Positions 25,839 to 33,710 of a DNA stretch of 46,177 nucleotides are shown piece by piece (within the stretch, counting starts at the first letter, position 1; every line of letters starts with the position of its first letter). Under the pieces are notes generated by a model. That model was given only the letters and a program-made list of their open reading frames with translations. It was not told the DNA's origin and did no database searches. This DNA is from Lachnospiraceae bacterium (GTDB lineage Bacteria; Bacillota; Clostridia; Lachnospirales; Lachnospiraceae): positions 1-46,177 of the forward strand of contig JAFQZU010000040.1 in assembly GCA_017405805.1 (NCBI GenBank). The letters run 5' to 3'. A program made the translations under genes and the position numbers.

Positions 25839-27491
25839 TTATTCCGCCGACATGATGTAGTAATATACGGGCTGGCCGCCGAACTGCAGATCCACGTCCG
25901 TTCCGGGGAAGGCCTCCGCGACCTTGTCCCTGAGCTTCTGCGCATCTTCCTCTGGCGTATCTTTTCCGTAGTAGATGCTGATGATCTCAGTATCCTCCGT
26001 CACCACGCTGCTGATGGCCTCGAAGGAAGTGTCCTCGATCTTCGTTCCGACAGCGATGATCCCGCTGTCGCCGATTCCCATGATATCGCCTTCCTTGATG
26101 GTCTTGTCGTCGATCTCGGTGTCGCGCACCGCATAGGTGACCTCCACGGTGGAGACCGCCTCGCTCCCCTCCTTCATCGCCTCCAGATTGGAATCCGCGT
26201 CCATCTCCGGCATGAAGTTGATCATGGCGCTGATCCCCTGGGGGATCGTGGTCGTGGGAACTACGACGACCTTCTTATCTTCGCTCATCTCAGCCGCCTG
26301 TCTGGCTGCCATAATGATGTTCTTGTTGTTGGGCAGGATATAGACCGTATCCGCGTTAACCGCGTCGATGGCCGCGAGCATGTCCGCCGTGCTGGGATTC
26401 ATGGTCTGGCCGCCCTCGATCACATAGTCGACGCTGAGACTCCGGAAGATCTCCGCGAGGCCGTCGCCGACAGCCACCGCGATAAAGCCGTTTTCCTTTC
26501 TCTCCGCCGGCTCCGGTGCCGCTGCGGGCGCCTCCGCTGCAGGCTCCGCGCTCTTTTCTCCCGAAGCCTTCACGCCCTCGCGCAGATTGGTGATCCGTAC
26601 TTCCAGAAGCTCGCCCAGAAGAAGGAGCCTCTGAATGATCATGCCCGGATCATTGGTGTGCACGCGCACCTTCAGCACATTGTCCTCGCGGACGATCTTG
26701 ATGGAATCGCCCATAGACTGCAGGAACTTGTTCAGATCCTTCTCCGCCTTCGCGCCAAAAGAAAGCTCCGGCGTCATCTGCACGCGGGTCTTGTACAGGA
26801 ACCTGAGCTCCTCTTCCTCCGGTGCAGCCTCCTCTTCCGCGGCAGCTGCCAGGACGGAGAGGTCGATCTCCCTGCCCAGATAGGAATCCACGCAGCCTCT
26901 GAGGACCTCCACGAGCCCCTTTCCGCCGGAATCCACGACGCCCGCCTGCTTGAGGACGGGAAGCATGTCCGGGGTCTTTTCCAGTACTGCCTGTGCCTCT
27001 GTCAGCACGGCTTCCATATACTCCTTCAGATCCGTAACGCCCGCATCCACCATCTCTCTGGACTTGACGGCCGCTCCCTTGGCGACTGTCAGGATCGTTC
27101 CTTCCTTGGGCTTCATGACTGCCTTATAGGCCGTCTCCACCGCGCGGTCCATGGCGTCGGCCAGGATCGCCGCATCCAGTGTCTCCTTGTCTCTCGCCAC
27201 TTTTCCGAAGCCGCGGATCAGCTGGGAGAGAATGACTCCCGAGTTGCCCCTGGCGCCGCGAAGGGAGCCCGAGGACATGGCCTTACAGATGGATTTCATA
27301 TCCGCCCCGTCGCCGAGCGCCTCGATCTCCGCCACTGCCGATTTGATCGTCAGGGTCATGTTCGTCCCCGTATCGCCGTCCGGCACGGGGAACACGTTGA
27401 GCTCGTTGATCAGGTCTTTTTTGCTTTCCAGATATGCTGCTCCGGTACAGAACATTTTGAGCAGCCGTCCGGCATCAATCACGTCGTTCAT
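25839..27491 (-). CDS. fakA: FakA-like DAK-phosphatase family kinase (YloV)
   Basis: The 550-residue protein has a DhaL-type nucleotide domain (about 1-200, metal-binding PVPDGDTGTN at 35-44, SGSLRGARGNSGVILSQ), a middle domain with an Ala/Pro/Glu-rich linker (EPAAEAPAAAPEPAE), and a C-terminal domain (NKNIIMAARQ, VVPTTTIPQG). This architecture and length match FakA, the fatty-acid kinase that acts on acyl chains bound to DegV/FakB proteins. It follows asp23 (yloU), the classic yloU-yloV pair. Confidence 0.93.
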   Translation of the reverse strand: MNDVIDAGRLLKMFCTGAAYLESKKDLINELNVFPVPDGDTGTNMTLTIKSAVAEIEALGDGADMKSICKAMSSGSLRGARGNSGVILSQLIRGFGKVARDKETLDAAILADAMDRAVETAYKAVMKPKEGTILTVAKGAAVKSREMVDAGVTDLKEYMEAVLTEAQAVLEKTPDMLPVLKQAGVVDSGGKGLVEVLRGCVDSYLGREIDLSVLAAAAEEEAAPEEEELRFLYKTRVQMTPELSFGAKAEKDLNKFLQSMGDSIKIVREDNVLKVRVHTNDPGMIIQRLLLLGELLEVRITNLREGVKASGEKSAEPAAEAPAAAPEPAERKENGFIAVAVGDGLAEIFRSLSVDYVIEGGQTMNPSTADMLAAIDAVNADTVYILPNNKNIIMAARQAAEMSEDKKVVVVPTTTIPQGISAMINFMPEMDADSNLEAMKEGSEAVSTVEVTYAVRDTEIDDKTIKEGDIMGIGDSGIIAVGTKIEDTSFEAISSVVTEDTEIISIYYGKDTPEEDAQKLRDKVAEAFPGTDVDLQFGGQPVYYYIMSAE

Positions 27492-27561
27492 GAACGCTGT
27501 TTCCTCCTAATGATTGGATCAGCCGGCGCTGGACCGGCTTACTGACAGTTCACGCGCACAG

Positions 27562-27924
27562 TCAGTCGATCAGTCTTACGCCTTCTACATAAATATTGAT
27601 CTTCTCGACTTCCAGTCCCGTAAACTCCTCAACCTGGTAGCGGACGCTCTCCACCAGGTTGTCCGTAACAGCCACAATATTGACGCCGTACGAGACGATC
27701 ACGTGAAAATCGATGACCAGCTTGCCCGCCTTGTTGAGCACGACGCTGATTCCCCTCGTCATGCTTTCCTTCTTGAGGAGGTTGACAATGCCGTCCTTGA
27801 CATTGACGCCGGCCATACCGATGATGCCGAAACACTCATTGGCAGCGCTTCCGGCCACCTGGGCGATCACGTCTGTGTCCACTGTGACCTTTCCCATATG
27901 CATATTCAGGTTTGGTGACTTCAT
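27562..27924 (-). CDS. yloU: Asp23/Gls24 family protein (YloU)
   Basis: The 120-residue single-domain Asp23/Gls24 protein has blocks MGKVTVDTDVIAQVAG, GIVNLLKKESMTRGISV and DFHVIVSYGVNI. The family is linked to envelope stress or membrane organisation and sits next to yloV in many Firmicutes. Here it leads the yloU-yloV-recG operon and has a strong promoter upstream. Confidence 0.93.
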   Translation of the reverse strand: MKSPNLNMHMGKVTVDTDVIAQVAGSAANECFGIIGMAGVNVKDGIVNLLKKESMTRGISVVLNKAGKLVIDFHVIVSYGVNIVAVTDNLVESVRYQVEEFTGLEVEKINIYVEGVRLID

Positions 27925-28023
27925 TCAATCTCTCTCTTTCCGCGCACTCTGCCCTGCGGGCAGGGGGCGCTGTTCCAGTCCAAAACTCAAGCGGGGCTCT
28001 CACCCCATAAAAAATCATATTAA

Positions 28024-28052
28024 ATTATACATACAAACGGAATGAGTGTCAA
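28024..28052 (-). promoter_or_regulatory. yloU operon promoter
   Basis: Minus strand: perfect TTGACA (28052-28047), 17-bp spacer, perfect TATAAT (28029-28024). The leader of about 90 nt holds two short G+C-rich stems (GGGG/CCCC, and CTGCCC/GGGCAG). Confidence 0.85.
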
Positions 28053-28093
28053 AGATGTTATTAAAGCCATGTACATGTCTTTAAAAATAAGTC

Positions 28094-28122
28094 TTGCAAT
28101 GCTGCAGGCAATTTGCTAATAT
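28094..28122 (+). promoter_or_regulatory. rpmB promoter
   Basis: TTGCAA (28094-28099), 17-bp spacer, TAATAT (28117-28122), about 45 bases before the rpmB start. It is divergent from the yloU promoter. Confidence 0.7.
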
Positions 28123-28165
28123 GTTAATGTTGTCGACCCAAAATAGAATGTTAGGAGGTGTTACC

Positions 28166-28351
28166 ATGGCGAAATGTGATATCTGCGGCAAGGGTGCCCA
28201 TTTCGGGAATAACGTCAGCCATTCTCATAGAAGATCCAACCGTATCTGGAATTCCAACGTTCAGAAAGTTGCCATCAATGTGAATGGTGCCAAGAAGAGA
28301 ATTCATGTCTGCACAAGCTGCCTTCGTTCCGGCAGAGTTGAGCGCGCATGA
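28166..28351 (+). CDS. rpmB: 50S ribosomal protein L28, zinc-binding form
   Basis: The 61-residue protein opens MAKCDICGKGAHFGNNVSHS and ends CTSCLRSGRVERA. The paired CxxC motifs (CDIC and CTSC) mark the zinc-carrying C+ type of L28, which is often paired in genomes with a zinc-independent copy made under zinc limitation. The ATG at 28166 follows AGGAGG at 7-base spacing. It is monocistronic, on the plus strand, with its own terminator. Confidence 0.97.
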   Translation: MAKCDICGKGAHFGNNVSHSHRRSNRIWNSNVQKVAINVNGAKKRIHVCTSCLRSGRVERA

Positions 28352-28381
28352 CAAAACCCGGTTCTATGAAGAGAAATGAAT

Positions 28382-28419
28382 AAGAAGGGATGACCGTCGC
28401 CGATCTTCCCTTCTTTTTT
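28382..28419 (+). terminator. rpmB terminator
   Basis: Stem AAGAAGGGA / TCCCTTCTT (28382-28390 with 28407-28415) followed by a T run. It may also stop the converging gerW transcript, though the T run on that side is weak. Confidence 0.8.
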
Positions 28420-28481
28420 CATGCCCCGCCGGACTTTAAACGGAGTGGTCCAAGGGGCATATACACGGCGCAATATAAGCT

Positions 28482-28883
28482 TCAATCATCATCCTCATCA
28501 TCCGGAAACGCTTTTCTGACAGCCTCTTCCTCCGAGATCACAGCATCCTTCTTCCTGATCCGTTCCATGATCTCCGGCACCATATCGATTGCCTTCGTCA
28601 GCGCCGTCTGATCCTTGATGTTCACGACCTTGGTCGTGCCGCCCCGCATGATCAGGACTGCGCTGGGAGACATCTTGGCCGCAAAGCCGCCCGCGCCCTT
28701 GTCCTTGTGGTCCGTTGCGTTGGCGCCCGCGCCGCAGCCGACCGACACTTCCGAGAGGGGGATCAGAACGGTATCTCCCACCCTGACAGGTGCCCCGATC
28801 ACAGTCTTGGATGTAAGGACGCCCTCGGCACCCTCCATGAGAGATTTTACAACTGCGCTAAAATTGTTGTTGTGTTCAGCCAT
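28482..28883 (-). CDS. gerW: GerW family sporulation protein (YtfJ)
   Basis: The 133-residue protein has the YtfJ/GerW pattern: VIGAPVRVGDTVLIPLSEVSVGCGAGA, a glycine-rich stretch (GAGGFAAKMSPSAVLIM) and an acidic tail (EDDD). In Bacillus it is a sporulation-expressed protein needed for normal spore germination. It overlaps the DUF2953 gene upstream by 8 bases, the conserved ytfI-ytfJ pair. It suggests a spore-former or a lineage derived from one. Confidence 0.92.
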   Translation of the reverse strand: MAEHNNNFSAVVKSLMEGAEGVLTSKTVIGAPVRVGDTVLIPLSEVSVGCGAGANATDHKDKGAGGFAAKMSPSAVLIMRGGTTKVVNIKDQTALTKAIDMVPEIMERIRKKDAVISEEEAVRKAFPDDEDDD

Positions 28884-29748
28884 TTTCTCCTCTTTCTTCC
28901 GCCGGTACGGACAATGCGTTTTCCTGCGCCGGTGCGGCCTTGGCCGCCTGGGTTCTTCTGTACCCTCTCCGCAGCTTTTTCAACAGTTTCTTGCAATTCT
29001 TATCAAAGAGCAGCGGCAGTGCGCTGCGAACTATGCTTCCCAGACGGAATCCGCCCTCTATGCTGCCGTTCAGGTCCAGCCGGTATGCCTCCCAGACGGT
29101 CTCGATCTGCAGGCGCTCCTCCGCGAAGGGATACAGCATGCTGCAGATGCCGCAGAGACGGCCGCCATTATAGGGATCGCCCAGGCCGACCGCGCCGCGC
29201 AGGAACCAGCTGCTCGGTGCTATGGTGCGGAGGATCTCCCCCAGCCGAAACAGTACGGCGTCGATGGCGCGCCGCCCGCAGGTCCCGGTCAGGACCCGGT
29301 GGTAATAGCCGACTGTATCCAGGAGGTTTTCCGCCTTCTCAAGGAGCTCTTCGATCCGCTCCGGAAGCTCTTTCTTCTCCTCCTGTTCCTCCGGCTCCTC
29401 TTTTTCCTCTTTCGGAGGGGCTTTTTTGCCGAGGAACTTTTCGATCGGGAACCGCCGCCCCAGGATCCGGATATCCAGCATATCCTTCAGTTCTTTTTCC
29501 GGATAATGGATCCGGGCCATCACGGCGCGCAGCAGCCATGTCACCTCGGCCGTGCAGTTCGCGCTGTCCTTCCAGCGGGCGAACTCCGCCTTTTCGTGCT
29601 CGTAGGGATCGTTGACCTTCCCCCGGAGGCGGTAGCGCACCGGGACGAGCAGGACCGTCAGCAGTATGACAAGCAGCAGCGCCAGTATGATCAGGAGTAG
29701 GATCGCGATCCACTTGAGGACCGCCAGAATGATTGTCATGGTCACCAC
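28876..29748 (-). CDS. ytfI: YtfI-type membrane protein (DUF2953)
   Basis: The 290-residue protein has one strong N-terminal membrane helix (residues about 5-35, nearly all Ile/Leu/Val) and a soluble region with RYRLRGKVND, a Glu/Lys-rich stretch (KEEKEEPEEQEEKKELPE) and a C-terminal GSIEGGFRLGSIVRSALPLL segment as in DUF2953. The biochemical role is unknown. Conserved pairing with gerW points to sporulation or germination. Confidence 0.85.
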   Translation of the reverse strand: MVTMTIILAVLKWIAILLLIILALLLVILLTVLLVPVRYRLRGKVNDPYEHEKAEFARWKDSANCTAEVTWLLRAVMARIHYPEKELKDMLDIRILGRRFPIEKFLGKKAPPKEEKEEPEEQEEKKELPERIEELLEKAENLLDTVGYYHRVLTGTCGRRAIDAVLFRLGEILRTIAPSSWFLRGAVGLGDPYNGGRLCGICSMLYPFAEERLQIETVWEAYRLDLNGSIEGGFRLGSIVRSALPLLFDKNCKKLLKKLRRGYRRTQAAKAAPAQENALSVPAEERGENG

Positions 29749-29754
29749 CAGCCT

Positions 29755-30096
29755 TCAGTTTACAAAATCAGCCAGGCCGTTCGGACAAAGGTAAGGCCTG
29801 ATATTCCAGTCCCCGGTGTGCCTGTATGTCTCGGCCAGGATCCTTTCCACCAGCCCGATGCACTCGCTCCTGCCGCGCGCCAGACCGATGATCAGCGGCG
29901 GATACTTCCGGTAATAGGGCTGCTGCAGGACCGCGCTGTGGAAGAACTCGATCTGGTTTCCGCCCTCCTTCGCGCTGTCAGGGGACAGCGCCAGGATATA
30001 AAGGGTCGGGTCGCCCGCCCCGCAGCGAAGCTTTTGTTTGGCCCTCTCCACATCTTCTATGGAGGGGCTGACGTATAGCGCTCTGTAAAAATGCAT
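29755..30096 (-). CDS. conserved hypothetical protein, 113 aa
   Basis: I do not recognise this family. The protein is soluble, without signal peptide or membrane helix, and opens MHFYRALYVSPSIEDVERAKQKLR. It contains a YILALSPDSAKEGGNQIEFFHSAVLQQPYY stretch that looks like an alpha/beta core. It lies between the glycosyltransferase (27 bases upstream) and ytfI (6 bases downstream), so it is surely co-transcribed. Codon use resembles its neighbours. Confidence 0.8.
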   Translation of the reverse strand: MHFYRALYVSPSIEDVERAKQKLRCGAGDPTLYILALSPDSAKEGGNQIEFFHSAVLQQPYYRKYPPLIIGLARGRSECIGLVERILAETYRHTGDWNIRPYLCPNGLADFVN

Positions 30097-30123
30097 CTTT
30101 CACCTCCGGCCGTCCGGCCGCGG

Positions 30124-31212
30124 TCAGTTTCCGATCCTCTCCAGCGCCTTGTTCACGGCGCGCATGGTATAGCGGCCGGCCCGAAGCCTGCGCGCCACTT
30201 TGCACGCACCTTCCCTGAGGGCCTCGTACTCCTGCGCCGACAGTTCGTCCATAACGGAAGGGATCTCTTCGAGACTCCCCACCGGGATGCCGCAGCCGTT
30301 TTTCTTCACGAACTCCGCCAGCGCGGCCTCCTTCCAGATCATCACCGGAAGGCCGGAAGCCAGATAGAGCGATACCTTGTGGGGATTGTTGATCCGCAGA
30401 TACGCGCCGTAGGTGCCGGAGCAGGTGGTAACGGAATCGCCGTCCCAGACAAGCCCGAAGCTCCCTTCCATGACGCCCGGCAGCTCGTCCGCGGGAAAAG
30501 AGCCGTGATAAGTCACGTTTTCTTTGGGCTCACCCTCGTAGTCCACGCCGTAGAGATTGTAGCGGGGGGCGTCGGGCAGCGCATAGGCGTAGGCCGCCTT
30601 GTGTCTTCTGAGCACGCCCGCCACGATGAGCGGACCGTCCGCGGAAGTCTTTGCATAGCGCCTGTCCTCTTCGGTCTCGGGGATCAGGTAGTCGAAGATC
30701 CCGAGGACCGCCATTTTGCCGCGGGCGTATCCCATTCCGGCCAGCTCCTCCCGCATCTTCGCGTTGTGAACGATCAGCGCGTCCGACTGCCTGAGAAGAC
30801 TCTCCTCCTCCAGGCGCAGGCGGATCTTCTCCCTCCTGCTGACGTCGGTCCGCATGGCGCTGCGCAGGATCTCCAGATCGTGGATCAAAAGAATGATCTT
30901 CACGCCTCTTTTGCGCACGCCGGCGATGACGCTCTCGAGAAGAACGGAATGCTGTACGATGGGAAACTGGATCAGCAAAGTGTCGCCCGCCTGCAGCACG
31001 GAGAGACTCTCCTTCCACTTATTGCGGAGATAGACGTGGTAGGCCGCCTTCTGCAGGAGATTCTGGCTGTGCCGGTCCTTGGGGGATACCGCCACGCTGA
31101 TCCCCTGAAACCCGTTCTCCTCCAGAATCTGCGATATGTCATTCCTTGCCTTGTTGCCGGCCGTCCTCTGAAACGCCTCTTCGTCCCAGAGCTCCTGGGT
31201 AAAATACTTCAT
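30124..31212 (-). CDS. sugar transferase, galactofuranosyltransferase-like (Gtf3 type)
   Basis: The 362-residue protein resembles the Firmicute beta-1,6-galactofuranosyltransferase/Gtf3 group: an N-terminal Rossmann half with LLIQFPIVQHS and KIILLIHDLEILR, and a C-terminal half with FGLVWDGDSVTTCSGTYGAYLRINNPHKVSLYLASGLPVMIW. There is no signal peptide, so it works at the cytoplasmic face. It follows licD by 9 bases; together they suggest a surface glycan decorated by LicD. The exact sugar is not known. Confidence 0.85.
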   Translation of the reverse strand: MKYFTQELWDEEAFQRTAGNKARNDISQILEENGFQGISVAVSPKDRHSQNLLQKAAYHVYLRNKWKESLSVLQAGDTLLIQFPIVQHSVLLESVIAGVRKRGVKIILLIHDLEILRSAMRTDVSRREKIRLRLEEESLLRQSDALIVHNAKMREELAGMGYARGKMAVLGIFDYLIPETEEDRRYAKTSADGPLIVAGVLRRHKAAYAYALPDAPRYNLYGVDYEGEPKENVTYHGSFPADELPGVMEGSFGLVWDGDSVTTCSGTYGAYLRINNPHKVSLYLASGLPVMIWKEAALAEFVKKNGCGIPVGSLEEIPSVMDELSAQEYEALREGACKVARRLRAGRYTMRAVNKALERIGN

Positions 31213-31221
31213 ACGATACCT

Positions 31222-32052
31222 TTATTCCTGTTCCTTGTGCGCCTCGTCCGTCTCGATCCAGATGTCCATGTCGTGGGTGACGCGCTTGTCCTCGGGGGGC
31301 AGCGTCATATAGTCGCCGTAAAGACGCCTCAGATAGTAGTCCCAGCAGCCCGGCACGCGCGCCTGCATGTCCTCGAACTGCATGTAAGTCTCCTTGAGGA
31401 AAGGAAGCTTGGGCATCCTCTCGCAGGGGCCGTAGCCGCAGTAATATCCGATATAATTGCACTCGTCCTCGCTGAGCCGTCTGCTGAGCTTGGCTATGTG
31501 CGCCAGGATCATGTCCTTGTTTATGGGGAGCAGCATCATTTTCAGAAGGGGCTTTATATTGCGCCGCAGCGCCGTCTTGCCCTCGCCGAGCCTCGCCTCC
31601 TTGAGCCTGAGCAGGCGCTTGTCCGCCAGGGTCTTTCTGTAGATCCGGGCCAGTTCCTTCTCGTCGTCCGGCATGCCGTCCATGGGAAAAATATCGATCC
31701 AGAGATTCTGCTCCGTGTCGTCGTCGTCATACTGCTTCCGGATCGTGGTGCGGAGGTCGTAGATCTTGGCGGAGGGGAAATTCAGGTTGCCCAGCTCGTA
31801 GGCGGAGAATTTATAGGGCCCGCTCGATTCGATCTCGTCCCTGCACTTGATGAGATAGTCGTAATCCTTTCTCGGCATCAGGACGTCGATATCGTCGTCC
31901 CAGGGGATAAAGCCATGGTGCCGCACGGCGCCCAGAAGCGTTCCGCCCGCGAGAAAATAGCGGAGTCCGTGTTTTTCACAGATCCGCACCAGTATTTTCA
32001 GCATGTCCAGTTCAAGGCGCTGGACCTGCTTAAGTTCCAATTTCTGTTTCAT
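31222..32052 (-). CDS. LicD family nucleotidyl/phosphotransferase
   Basis: The 276-residue protein has the LicD block FLAGGTLLGAVRHHGFIPWDDDIDV (residues 33-57, with catalytic aspartates at 52-54 and 56). LicD proteins add phosphocholine or similar groups to teichoic acids and other surface sugars. I chose the ATG at 32052, which has GAGGG at 8-base spacing; an ATG at 32076 lacks a site. It leads the licD-glycosyltransferase-113 aa-ytfI-gerW operon. Confidence 0.92.
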   Translation of the reverse strand: MKQKLELKQVQRLELDMLKILVRICEKHGLRYFLAGGTLLGAVRHHGFIPWDDDIDVLMPRKDYDYLIKCRDEIESSGPYKFSAYELGNLNFPSAKIYDLRTTIRKQYDDDDTEQNLWIDIFPMDGMPDDEKELARIYRKTLADKRLLRLKEARLGEGKTALRRNIKPLLKMMLLPINKDMILAHIAKLSRRLSEDECNYIGYYCGYGPCERMPKLPFLKETYMQFEDMQARVPGCWDYYLRRLYGDYMTLPPEDKRVTHDMDIWIETDEAHKEQE

Positions 32053-32093
32053 ACCGTGGTCCCTCGGATTTTGCATATAAAAAGTACATTAAA

Positions 32094-32122
32094 AGTATAA
32101 TCGAAACGGAAAGGGATGTCCA
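32094..32122 (-). promoter_or_regulatory. licD operon promoter
   Basis: Minus strand: TGGACA (32122-32117), 17-bp spacer, TATACT (32099-32094), in the gap between cbiO and licD. Confidence 0.65.
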
Positions 32123-32132
32123 CTAAAGACGC

Positions 32133-32855
32133 CTACCGGAACTGATAGCGGATGGGCAGCTCCAGATGACATCTCTCCAAAAGCGCTCTGTCCCGCAGGA
32201 TCTCGTCCGCCGGCCCGTCCGCCTCAACGCTTCCCCGGCTGAGCAGGATCACCCGCGGGCACGTATCGCAGATCATATCCAGGTCGTGCGACGTGATGAT
32301 CTTCGTCTGGGGCTGCGCGTTGATCGTGTCGATCACGATCCTGCGGTTAAAGGGATCGAGAGAAGCAGTCGGCTCGTCCATGAGCAGTCCTTCCGGCTCC
32401 ATGGCGAGCACGGTGGCGATGGCCGCCATCCTCTTCTCTCCTTCCGAGAGCCTGTGATTATGCCTGTTTTTCAGGTACATGAGCCCAAGCCGTTCGAGGG
32501 TCCGGTCTGCCGCCTCCTCCGCGGTCTTCCGGTCCGCCCCGTAGTTGAGGGGACCGAACATCATATCCTCGAGGACCGTCGGCATAAACATCTGGTCATC
32601 GGAATTCTGCAGCACAAAGCCCAGTTTTTTCCTGACGTAAGAGAGCGTGTCCGCCTGGACCTCCTTCCCGTCCACGACGATCCTGCCGGTTCCCTTCAAG
32701 AGACCCAGCAGCAGTTTCATGACCGTGGATTTTCCCGCCCCGTTGGCGCCGATCAGTCCCACCGATTCTCCTCTTCCGATGTAGAAGGAAATATTGGAGA
32801 GAACAGGCTTTTCGGCGCTGCCGTAAGAGAAGGAGACATTTTCAAAAGTTATCAT
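32133..32855 (-). CDS. cbiO: cobalt/nickel ABC transporter ATPase CbiO
   Basis: The 240-residue ECF-type ATPase has Walker A GANGAGKST at 36-44, the LSEGEKR signature and Walker B LLMDEPTA, with a switch His in ITSHD. It powers metal uptake by CbiM/CbiQ at the membrane. It starts 6 bases after cbiQ and ends the cbiM-cbiQ-cbiO operon. Confidence 0.94.
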   Translation of the reverse strand: MITFENVSFSYGSAEKPVLSNISFYIGRGESVGLIGANGAGKSTVMKLLLGLLKGTGRIVVDGKEVQADTLSYVRKKLGFVLQNSDDQMFMPTVLEDMMFGPLNYGADRKTAEEAADRTLERLGLMYLKNRHNHRLSEGEKRMAAIATVLAMEPEGLLMDEPTASLDPFNRRIVIDTINAQPQTKIITSHDLDMICDTCPRVILLSRGSVEADGPADEILRDRALLERCHLELPIRYQFR

Positions 32856-32861
32856 AAGCTG

Positions 32862-33662
32862 TTATATAAGGAGCCCTCCTGCGAGGGTCGACAGATCGAC
32901 GAATCGTAGAAACAGTAAAAAAGCGGTCCAGACCAGGGTATAGGCCATATCCGGAAAGCCGCCTGCCGCTCTCTGCGCATGAGGAAATTCTCCCCGGTAG
33001 CCCCGCAGGAGCATGGCGGAGTAGAGCTGCTGTGCCCGGTCCCTGCTGCGAATGAGGAGCTGGCCGAGAAAAGACCCCCAGGCACTGTAGTGGATCCCCT
33101 TCTGTCCCGGCGCGCGCAGACTGTATGCCTGCGTCATGACGAGCACCTCCTGCGCCATGAGCGTCACATAGCGATAGGTCAGAAGGAGGAGCGTCACTAA
33201 CATAGAGGGGACCCGGATCTTCCTGAGCGCGGCGCAGATCTCTTCGATCCGCGTGGTGGAGATCAGAAGAAACGAGGCCTGCAGGCAGAATATGCCCTTT
33301 AAGAGGAGGGTCAGAAAGGAGATCATCCCGCCCGTGACGGGGACGCCGCCCAGATAAAGGACCGGCGACCTGTCCAGAAAGGGATTGACGATCCCGACCG
33401 CGCACACGACCGGCAGCACGTACCGGAGCTTTTTAAAGCACAAAGAGACGGGAATTCCGCTCAGCTGGAACAGGATCACGGGATAAAAGACCATGGGGAC
33501 AAGCCCCGGAAGATCGTATTTGTGAAAGGACATGACCAGGATGATATAGAGCACCGTGACCGCGAGCTTTGCCAGGGCACTGCGCCTGTGGATCATGGAA
33601 TTTCCCGCCGCAAGGTCATCTATTTCATACAGTTCACTGATGGACTGCTCGATCTTATTCAT
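32862..33662 (-). CDS. cbiQ: cobalt/nickel ECF transporter transmembrane protein CbiQ
   Basis: The 266-residue protein has several hydrophobic segments (for example TVLYIILVMSF, MLVTLLLLTYRYVTLMAQEVLVM) and the two Ala-Arg-Gly-type coupling motifs seen as SLRAPGQKG and AMLLRGYRGEF, which dock on CbiO. It links the ATPase to the substrate-binding CbiM. Its stop lies 6 bases before cbiO. Confidence 0.92.
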   Translation of the reverse strand: MNKIEQSISELYEIDDLAAGNSMIHRRSALAKLAVTVLYIILVMSFHKYDLPGLVPMVFYPVILFQLSGIPVSLCFKKLRYVLPVVCAVGIVNPFLDRSPVLYLGGVPVTGGMISFLTLLLKGIFCLQASFLLISTTRIEEICAALRKIRVPSMLVTLLLLTYRYVTLMAQEVLVMTQAYSLRAPGQKGIHYSAWGSFLGQLLIRSRDRAQQLYSAMLLRGYRGEFPHAQRAAGGFPDMAYTLVWTAFLLFLRFVDLSTLAGGLLI

Positions 33663-33710
33663 CTGCCGTACCGGTCTCCTGTTCTCTCACCGGGACAGGC
33701 GGGCGCCCCG

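Noticed and set aside
24804-27545. Very long plus-strand open frame (over 900 codons) opposite recG and the FakA-like gene; similar long frames opposite parE, parC, the c-di-GMP gene and others
   Set aside because: They are exact antisense shadows of well-recognised genes, caused by G+C-rich third positions. They show no family motifs, and their composition is rich in Arg, His, Leu and Asp as expected of shadows.
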